The notes beneath the pieces were generated by a model. The model worked only from the letters and a program-made list of their open reading frames with translations. It made no database searches and was not told the origin of the DNA. From Euonymus europaeus (lineage: Eukaryota > Streptophyta > Magnoliopsida > Celastrales > Celastraceae), in assembly GCA_963580455.1 (NCBI GenBank), contig OY756969.1, positions 9,005,501 through 9,069,500 of the forward strand: a DNA stretch of 64,000 bases. The letters are read 5' to 3'. Below, in pieces: positions 56,835-64,000 of the stretch. Positions within the stretch are counted from its first letter, which is position 1, and the number at the start of each line of letters is the position of its first letter. Both the position numbers and the translations under genes were made by a program.

Positions 56835-57950
56835 ATGCTTTTTAACAGGCACAGGCAATGGCAAAGGCGGAGGCACTGGCTGTTAGATATTATTTGTTTG
56901 TTTCTATTTCATGTTGAATAATCCTTGTTTTATAGGGTGCAGTCCTGGTCTGTAGGATGAAGTTAGTCATTGAATTGTTCTTCCTCTATTTTAGCCATGA
57001 TTTAGAACATGTTGATGTTTTGAGTATATTTAAAAGAATTTCTATGTGTTAATGATTCAATGAATTGAAGAGTAGAGGAATGGTTAAGGTTTTGGATCCT
57101 CAAGTTAGAAACCCAACTTCAAAGGGTCCCTACTACATACAATTATATATATATAGGTCAAAGATTGGCCTTGGGCCTTGGGGCCTTTGATTTCTTCCTT
57201 CCATACTTAGAATTTTTTCTTTCCTTCTTCAAACATTTTTTGAACGTTTTGGCATTAATTTTATAATTGATTTTTGAACGTTTGAATTTATTGCGTATTT
57301 GATTTGGTTATAAATGAAAACACGTTTTGCTGTTTTTATGGAAACAAATTGATTTTCCAAATGATTTTGGGAAAACTATTTTTGGAAACAAAAGGTTTTC
57401 CTTTTGACTTTAAAAACATGGAGGAAGGCTCGGGTGAAAATATAGAATTACAGGAAAAAACATTTTTGAGAGAAAAAGACAGAAAGGGAAAACACGCAAA
57501 TTCGAACAGTGGTTTTCTGTGCAAAAATCATTGATACAGAAGGGTTCTGGGCTTGTTTTATCCTAGGGACGATGCAGCCGAATCACTGCTTGGACACTAG
57601 AGGCAGAGCCGCGAATCGTCTTAAAGAAAGCGACCTAGTTCGTGACTCAAGCCGGTGACGTTTGTTTCAATCTCTTGTTCCCGTTTTGAGGTAATATCTT
57701 TAACAGAACATGTAAATCGTAGATGTTAATTGTGATCATTCATGCTTTGTAAAAGCTGTATAAAAGCCATGTATGAGTTCTAAATAAAATAAGCTCGATA
57801 GCTCTCAACTTCTAGTTTATCTGACATTGGCCCAGGCAATTTTCACTCTTGAGAGGAGTTGCAGATGATATTTTAAGTTCACATTGGAATCAAAATCTTT
57901 TTTGCCTTTGACAATGACAACCTAGCCCATAATAGGTCGACTCTTTAGAT
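56835..57950. other. No gene recognised
   Basis: AT-rich sequence. 57,540-57,690 is less AT-rich and ends in a leader-like stretch (tttcaatctcttgttcccg), possibly an old LTR end, which I cannot assign. Confidence 0.4.
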
Positions 57951-58330
57951 TCTTGGGCAACGGCAATGGTCATCTAATAATGACCCATCAAATTTTAAAA
58001 ATGCATCCTACATCTATCTCACAAAAATACAACTTTCAATACAATCAAATCAACATAACACATATTTTAATACTACCACATCAGCAAAACACATCTCTCA
58101 ACATAAAATCATTATTCAACCCAACTATTTTCCTATCATTCATACCATTCCCATCAAATTTACACCAAAATCAAGATTGGGTCTCACATTTATTACAAAA
58201 ATTCAAGCCATATCATCATCCATATCACCAAAATACATATCTCAATATAACTACATTAATAAAATATATTTTTCAATACAATCACATCAACGATTAATGA
58301 TCAATTATCTTTGACATTTTTGTGGTTGCC
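57951..58330. repeat. Low-complexity CA/AT-rich sequence, possible MITE
   Basis: Repeated phrases caaaatacatatctcaat, caatacaatcaaatcaaca and caatacaatcacatcaac. The open frame across it reflects absence of T-first stop codons in this composition. The flanks cgacaatggtcat-like and gtggttgcccattac are weakly inverted. Confidence 0.4.
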
Positions 58331-58620
58331 CATTACACAAGTAACAGGATCAAGCGAAGATGTAATTTTCACTCTTCGAAGGAGGCGCACATGATAAAAG
58401 ATACAAAGTATTGGTCGATACTACGAATCCCGGTAAAGACAGCATTTACGTTACCTCAACACCAATAAAAAAATGTGATACAACCTTGAGCGTACACGTG
58501 AGCCCACCATGATTCGTACCATGCCACATCAAAACCGCGGTTCCCATTAACTTGGTTGCTTGCTTGCCACGTGTACTTATGATGAACTAAACAAGCCTGT
58601 TTCTACAGAATTTAAGGTAG

Positions 58621-58870
58621 TACTCTTTTTGTGTCATTTTAATTGTTTTTTTTTATGAATGTTTCAAAATATATATTTATTTCAATTAATGAAAGTTATT
58701 TTTTCTATTTTTTTTCCTTTTATCCTGAACTTGAAAAATTCAATAACTAACTCAATAACCATGCACATTATAAATAAGGGTAGAAACGTTAAATTGCAAA
58801 GGAATTAAATATTTTCTTAAATCGTGTAAAAAAATGAATGAGACAATTAAAATTAAATGGAGGGAGAGTA
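58621..58870. mobile_element. Stowaway-type MITE
   Basis: Bounded by TA dinucleotides. The right end, read on the complement, is TACTCTCCCTCCATTTAATT, like the Stowaway consensus CTCCCTCCGT. The left end tactctttttgtgtcatttt is its diverged partner, and both continue into ATTTTAATTG. About 250 bp, no coding capacity. Tc1/mariner-type element by family knowledge. Confidence 0.8.
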
Positions 58871-58879
58871 TTAGTTTAA

Positions 58880-59390
58880 ACAATAAAAGGGCAAATGTTG
58901 CTGAAAAGACACTGCCCTTCTAAACAATTAAGGGAGAATTGTAGGCCGGTATACTAGACAAGACTTATTTGCTGATAAGTCTGGCGCGAAATTCTTGTTT
59001 GTCATTTAGTCCATCAATTAATACATTTACGATTTTCTCCCTGTTTCACAGTTTTGAAATTCAAAAATATAGTGATGCGTGCGTGATACAATCTACTGTA
59101 CGTAGGTGGCGTGATACCCAAAGACTGCCTCAGCCACCTAGATTATCGTGATACCCCAAAAATATCCTCCCTCCGTCACAAACGCCCCAGAAAAGCGTCT
59201 TCAATAATCATTCCGCCTATTCCGCATTCATCGACTGAAACCGAGCAACTTTTCCGACAAGGACGCGACTCTTCAGATACCAGTGTGACTTCTCCGACGA
59301 CGCACCTCCTCCGCCAAAGACGCTGCTAGAACGACGCGATCCGACTACAACGACGCGACCAGACCCCTGCGATCTTTAAATAAGTTGGTT
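58880..59390 (+). promoter_or_regulatory. Promoter/5' UTR region of the duplicated gene, copy 1
   Basis: AT-rich up to about 59,090, then GC-richer leader-like sequence with CGACGCGA repeats (59,262-59,360). The frame that leads into the ATG at 59,391 has a TGA near 59,287 and no earlier ATG after it. A separate upstream ORF starts at 59,111. No convincing TATA box. The part before 59,372 is not included in the second copy. Confidence 0.45.
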
Positions 59391-61910
59391 ATGGTAAGTT
59401 TCTTTGTAGACAGTGATATAAATACGAATTTCGTATCAGAAAGGTCGTATATCATTCTGTAAACAAACTATGGTATGCATTCCGTGATGAACTACATCTT
59501 CTTTTCTGTAATATATGATACTTTTTCGAGTAGGTTCTGATACAACGATTTTGCTTTGCTTGGCTCTGAAAATGCGTCAACCAATTGGCGCCTAAAAATC
59601 TTCTTAATCTATTATCCTAAAATCTTTGATGTATTACTTTATTGTGTCCCTGATACTAATATGATTCTACGATGATTCACATATGTTTGCAGGGTAAAAA
59701 GGCGAAAGAAGACTCTCAACCTAATCCACATTACAGGTCCAGTCTGCAATCAGTTGTAGCCCTCGTAGAAGGTCTTTCTTTGAGCAAGGGACAAATCGGC
59801 AAACTAAAGAGGACACCATTTAGACAGTTGATTGAAGCCATATTGAGCAAGGATCTCAGATTGGCCGAATGTGCATTCTCTAGCAACAACATTTTCAACC
59901 TCCTGGAGGCATATGACAATGGAACACAATCATTCCTCATAGGAGGACAAAGAAGAAAGTTTCTGTACAAGAATTTCAAGGAAATCTTCATGATAGAAGA
60001 TGGAAAGAAATCTATTGACGTAACACCACAAAAAAAAGACACGAGCAGCAGTTTCATTGAAAGGAGGTTTAGGTTTACGCCAAGATTGACAAAATCGATC
60101 ATAGAAACTCAGGTGAAAGAAGTATCCTTAGGAACTAAAGAAGAGGATGAAGAAGGCCTATGTCGTCTTTTAGTGCTTCACATGCTTGCTGCTTTGTTTG
60201 TTGCGAATAAATCCATGACTCTGAGTTGGGGGTACATCAGCTATGTGGAAGAATTCGAGCAATTGAATTCCTATAATTGGACTCGTCATATTTTTCAATA
60301 CTTGCAGACTTCGTTATCCAATTGCAGCCCGAAGGACGTAACTGGTTGTTTAGTTGCCCTGCCAATAAGTCGTTTGTTGAATATCATGCATCTATAATAC
60401 AACTTTTAGTTAAACATTATACACTCATGATACACATATTACACACATTCTATATTACGATATATTATCAATGTATATTAATTCATTATTGACTTACTAT
60501 GATGCATTTATAATACAACTCTGATTTTCACATAATACACTCATGATACGCATTCACATTAATTCAGTTTTTTGATACTTTACAGTTTTGGGTGATGGAA
60601 TTATCACATATCTGTGAAGCCAAATATACGAAGACAAGGCTGATTTGTGCAAAATGGGATCTAAGGGAACTAACTAGTGCCTTGAAGAGAACTGGATTTG
60701 ATAAATTACACGAGTTCGAAACAGAGCTTTCATCTGAAGACGATGAAGAGGAAAAGGATAATGAAGAAAAAGAAGAGGGAGCTTCCGATGATGATGACAG
60801 TAAACAAGAAGACGAAAGTGAAGAAAAAGAAAATAGTGAAGAAGAAGAAGACTCTGACTCGGAAGGAGATAAAACACAGCCTAAAGAGATGACCCAACTG
60901 TTTGATCCAATGACGGATGACAGTCTTGAGAACACACCGTTGTTGAGGCTTGCGGAATACATAATCAGAAAATCAGAAGATGTGGAAACTTCGACAGCAG
61001 CACCCAAATCTAAGATAGGCGAAGGAAAGGAGTCACTACAAGAAACTATTAATAAACTTGTAGCTGACATCGAGGCAGCGAAAGTCAGAGAAGTTTTCAT
61101 GCGATACCAACTTGATGAAAAGAACACATACATAGAAGAATTGCAAGAAAAAGTAACTGCATTGCAAAAGGAGTTGGAGGAGGCAAAACATAATCTTGAA
61201 GAGGAATTGACCGAAATTGAAGTGCACGGGTTGACACAGAAGTTGAGAAGTACATCGACCCCGGGTAGCAACCTATCTGGGTTCCAGGTAAAATTTTTAT
61301 AAATTATACATCTGACATACATCAGTAAAACATCAGTAATTCGATTGAGATACATCTAATATTCAAATTTTTACAATTATTCTTTTTATGAAGGAGCAAG
61401 TACCAACTATGACCCTCATGTTCAAGAAAATCAACGAGAAAGCAAATGTCAAGTGAGAGAGTGGTTAAATGACATGCCGACATTCAATTTGGTAAATTAC
61501 TTTACTTAAGAAATTCCCTAGAGATATATTTTGAATACATTTGGTGCTATTATTGTTTTCATGTTCTTGCAGTCACAATCGTTGCTTGATCCCGGTGAGA
61601 AATTTACTGTTGAGAAACAGAAAGAGGAAAGACTTGTTGAGCTGCTGGATACACCAGAACAACATTTCCAAAAAAGCTCAATCAAAGAAAATTTGGCAGA
61701 TATAGAGGTACGATACATAAATGATACATTCCTAATATATTTACAGTTTCTTTTCAATGAAACTGTGGTTAGTATATATTTTTGCAGTCACATTCGTTGC
61801 TCGATCCCCTTGAAAAATCTAATGTTGAGAACCAGAACAAGGAAACATTAGGTGAGCAGCTTGATACACCAGAACAAAATATCCAGAAAAGCACAATGAA
61901 AGATGAACTG
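59391..61910 (+). CDS. Duplicated gene, copy 1: conserved plant domain, acidic region, coiled coil (unknown function)
   Basis: Proposed exons: 1, ATG only (59,391-59,393, donor GTAAGT); 2, 59,693-60,364; 3, 60,586-61,287; 4, about 61,394-61,491; 5, 61,573-61,707; 6, 61,788-61,910. Exon 2 (224 codons) has SLQSVVALVEGLSLSKGQIG, ECAFSSNNIFNLLEAYDNGT, LVLHMLAALFVANKSMTLSW and LNSYNWTRHIFQYLQTS. It resembles the N-terminal DUF1985/plant-mobile-like module often linked to Ulp1-type peptidases (inference). Exon 3 has ICEAKYTKTRLICAKWDLRE, an acidic Glu/Asp stretch and a coiled coil (LQEKVTALQKELEEAKHNLE). Odd: the exon 2 donor is ATAAGT instead of GTAAGT, and exon 4 in the predicted phase hits a stop. 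It may be a pseudogene. Confidence 0.55.
61573..61910 (+). repeat. Two duplicated in-phase exons encoding a 41-45-residue repeat
   Basis: Exon 5 (135 bp) and exon 6 (123 bp) both start TCACA after CAG and end before GT, phase 0 on both sides. They encode SQSLLDPGEKFTVEKQ and SHSLLDPLEKSNVENQ, then LDTPEQHFQKSSIK and LDTPEQNIQKSTMK. They arose by exon duplication. Confidence 0.75.
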
Positions 61911-62000
61911 GTAAGATACATATACGATACTTTGGTAATATAACTAAAGTTTAGTTTCAATACAACTGATATATAATCCATGTGACACAAATACACTCCT

Positions 62001-64000
62001 ATCTTTAAATAAGTTGGTTATGGTAAATTTCTTTGTAGACAGTGATATAAATACGCATTTCGTATCAGAAAGGTCGTATATCATTCTGTAAACAAACTAT
62101 GGTATGCATTCCGTGATGAACTACTTCTTCTTTTCTGTAATATATGATACTTTTGCGAATAGGTTCTGATACAACGATTTTTCTTTGCTTGTCTCTGAAA
62201 ATGGGTCAACCAATTCGCTGTAAAAATGCGTCAACCCATTGGCGCCTAAAAATCCTCTTAATTTATTATCCTAAAATCTTTGATGTATTACATTATGTAA
62301 CTCGTCCCTGATACAAATATGATTCTACGATGATTCACATATGTTTGCAGGGTAAAAAGGCGAAAGAAGACTCTCAACCTAGTCCACATTACAGGTCCAG
62401 TCTGCAATCAGTTGTAGCCCTCGTAGAAGGTCTGTCTTTGAGCAAGGGACAAATTGGCAAACTAAAGAATACACCATTTAAACAGTTGATTGAAGCCATA
62501 TTGAGCAAGGATCTCAGATTGGCCGAATGTGCATTCTCTAGCAACAACATTTTCAACCTCCTAAAGGCATATGACAATGAAACACAATCATTCCTCATAG
62601 GAGGACAAAGAAGAAAGTTTCTGTACAAGAATTTCAAGGAAATCTTCATGATAGAAGATGGAAAGAAAGCTATTGACGTGACACCACAAAAAAAAGACAC
62701 GAGCAGCAGTTTCATTGAAAGGTGGTTTAGGTTTACGCCAAGATTGACAAAATCGATCATTGAAACTCAGGTGAAGGAAGTATCCTTAGGAACAAAAGAA
62801 GAGGATGAAGAAGACCTATGTCGTCTTTTAGTGCTTCACATGCTTGCTGCTTTGTTTGTTGCGAATAAATCCATGACTCTGAGTTGGGGGTACATCAGCT
62901 ATGTGGAAGAATTCCAGCAATTGAATTCGTATAATTGGACTCGTCATATTTTTCAATACTTGCAGACTTCGTTATCAAATTGCAGCCCGAAGGACGTACC
63001 TGGTTGTTTGGTTGCCCTGCCAGTAAGTCGTTTATTGAATATGATGCATCTATAATACAACTTCTAGTTAAACATTATACACTCATGATATACATATTAC
63101 ACACATCCTATATTTCGATATATTATCAATTGTATATTAACTCAATGTTGACTTACTATGATTCATTTGTAATACAACTATGATTTTTATATAATACACT
63201 CATGATACGCATTCACATTAATTCAATTTTTTGATACTTTACACTTTTCTATATTACAATATATTACTATGATGCATTTATAATACAACATTTATTTCAC
63301 ATAATACAGTCATGATACGCATTCACATTAATTAACTGTTTTTGATACTTTACAGTTTTGGGTGATGGAATTATCACATATCTGTGAAGCCAAATATACG
63401 AAGACAAGGCTGATTTGTGCAAAATGGGATCTAAGGGAACTATCAAGTGCCTTGAAGAGAACTGGATTTGATAAATTACACGAGTTCGAAACAGAGCTTT
63501 CATCTGAAGACGATGAAGAGGAAGAGGATAATGAAGAAAAAGAAGAGAGAGCTTCCGATGATGATGACAGTAAACAAGAAGATAAAAGCGAAGAAAAAGA
63601 AAATAGTGAAGAAGATGAAGACTCTGACTCAGAAGGAGATAAAACACAGCCTAAAGAGACGACCCAACTGTTTGATCCAATGACGGATGACAGTCTTGAG
63701 AACACACCGTTGTTGAGGCTTGCGGAATACATAATCAGAAAATCAGACGATGTGGAAACTTCGACAGCAGCACCCAAATCTGAGATAGACGAAGGAAAGG
63801 AGTCACTACAAGAAACTGTTAATAAACTTGTAGTTGACATCGAGGCAGCGAAAGTCAGAGAAGTTTTCTTGCGATACCAACTTGATGAAAAGAACACATA
63901 CATAGAAGAATTACAAGAAAAAGTAACTGCATTGCAAAAGGAGTTGGAGGAGGCAAAGAATAATCTTGATGAGGAATTGACCGAAATTGAAGTGCACGGG
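62001..64000 (+). repeat. Second unit of a 2.63-kb tandem duplication
   Basis: atctttaaataagttggtta at 62,001 repeats 59,372. Homology runs to the window end through introns and exons. It includes the ATG exon but not the GC-rich 5' UTR. Small insertions are present in introns 1 and 2 of this unit. Confidence 0.93.
62020..64000 (+). CDS. Duplicated gene, copy 2 (runs off the window)
   Basis: Exons: ATG 62,020-62,022 with donor GTAAAT; exon 2, 62,351-63,022, 224 codons, ending at an intact donor GTAAGT; exon 3 from 63,356, open to the window end through the acidic stretch and coiled coil. Compared with copy 1, exon 2 has about 21 base differences and about 10 residue changes (for example RTPFRQ to NTPFKQ, ERRF to ERWF, DVTG to DVPG). 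Exon 3 differs, for example, EKEEGASD to EKEERASD. It lacks the copy 1 leader, so its promoter would be the end of copy 1. Function unknown; see copy 1 for the domain reading. Confidence 0.6.

Noticed and set aside
57953..58297. 114-codon open frame
   Set aside because: CA/AT-rich low-complexity sequence; residue composition (Asn, Ile, Gln, His) reflects the repeat.
60564..61355. 263-codon Ser-rich frame on the minus strand
   Set aside because: Exact antisense of the acidic Glu/Asp exon of the duplicated gene; GAA/GAT runs read as TTC/ATC and TCT/TCA.
1..64000. CRISPR arrays, rRNA genes, prokaryotic operons, replication origins
   Set aside because: None seen; the repeats present are microsatellites, LTRs and short tandem duplications typical of plant nuclear DNA.

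Overview
The window looks like repeat-dominated nuclear DNA of a flowering plant, most likely a eudicot. It is AT-rich with long (TA)n tracts. Nearly all recognisable protein homology is to plant transposable elements: Ty3 Athila, Tekay (chromovirus) and Tat/Ogre/Retand types, Ty1/copia, an En/Spm (CACTA) transposon, a Stowaway MITE, a tRNA-derived SINE, a (TA)n-targeting MITE and a possible Helitron. No bacterial-style operon, CRISPR array, rRNA gene or intact tRNA gene was seen.

Layout, left to right. 0.2-3.2 kb: end of an Ogre/Tat-type element (broken accessory ORF, polypurine tract, LTR start). 3.2-6.2 kb: a scrambled Athila copy whose gag halves lie in opposite orientations. 6.2-6.9 kb: remnant of a small PB1-like gene. 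7.9-9.6 kb: possible non-autonomous Helitron. 9.6-11.35 kb: gene-like relic with three stacked tandem duplications. 11.37-14.1 kb: second Ogre/Tat LTR, holding a 650-bp MITE and an array of a small hairpin motif. 14.4-15.0 kb: SINE, hAT-like MITE end, and an unrecognised broken exon. 15.1-16.4 and 25.4-26.3 kb: possibly one copia LTR split by a 9-kb Athila copy (16.4-25.4 kb) whose two LTRs are inverted relative to each other. 26.3-29.6 kb: minus-strand copia gag-pol. 29.6-32.5 kb: a 5'-only Tekay copy. 32.5-33.6 kb: lectin-type receptor kinase pseudogene and an unexplained membrane ORF.

33.6-56.8 kb is one nested unit. A 5'-truncated Tat/Retand element (archaeal-like RNase H, integrase, multi-exon antisense ORF, short LTR) carries a CACTA transposon (38.24-55.97 kb, minus strand). 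The CACTA in turn carries a full-length Tekay element (41,093-50,542) flanked by perfect 5-bp target duplications GTAGA.

58.6-64 kb is the most host-gene-like part: a Stowaway MITE, a 5' UTR region, then a gene tandemly duplicated with a 2.63-kb period. Its first coding exon appears to consist of the start codon alone. It has a 224-residue conserved exon, an acidic/coiled-coil exon and short repeated in-phase exons. The second copy runs off the window.

The observation I rate highest is regulatory. LTRs of two unrelated Ty3 lineages here (Athila and Tekay) carry the same palindrome GTCCGGAC, in pairs whose starts are 21-22 bp apart. All annotations come from reading the sequence; no database search was run.
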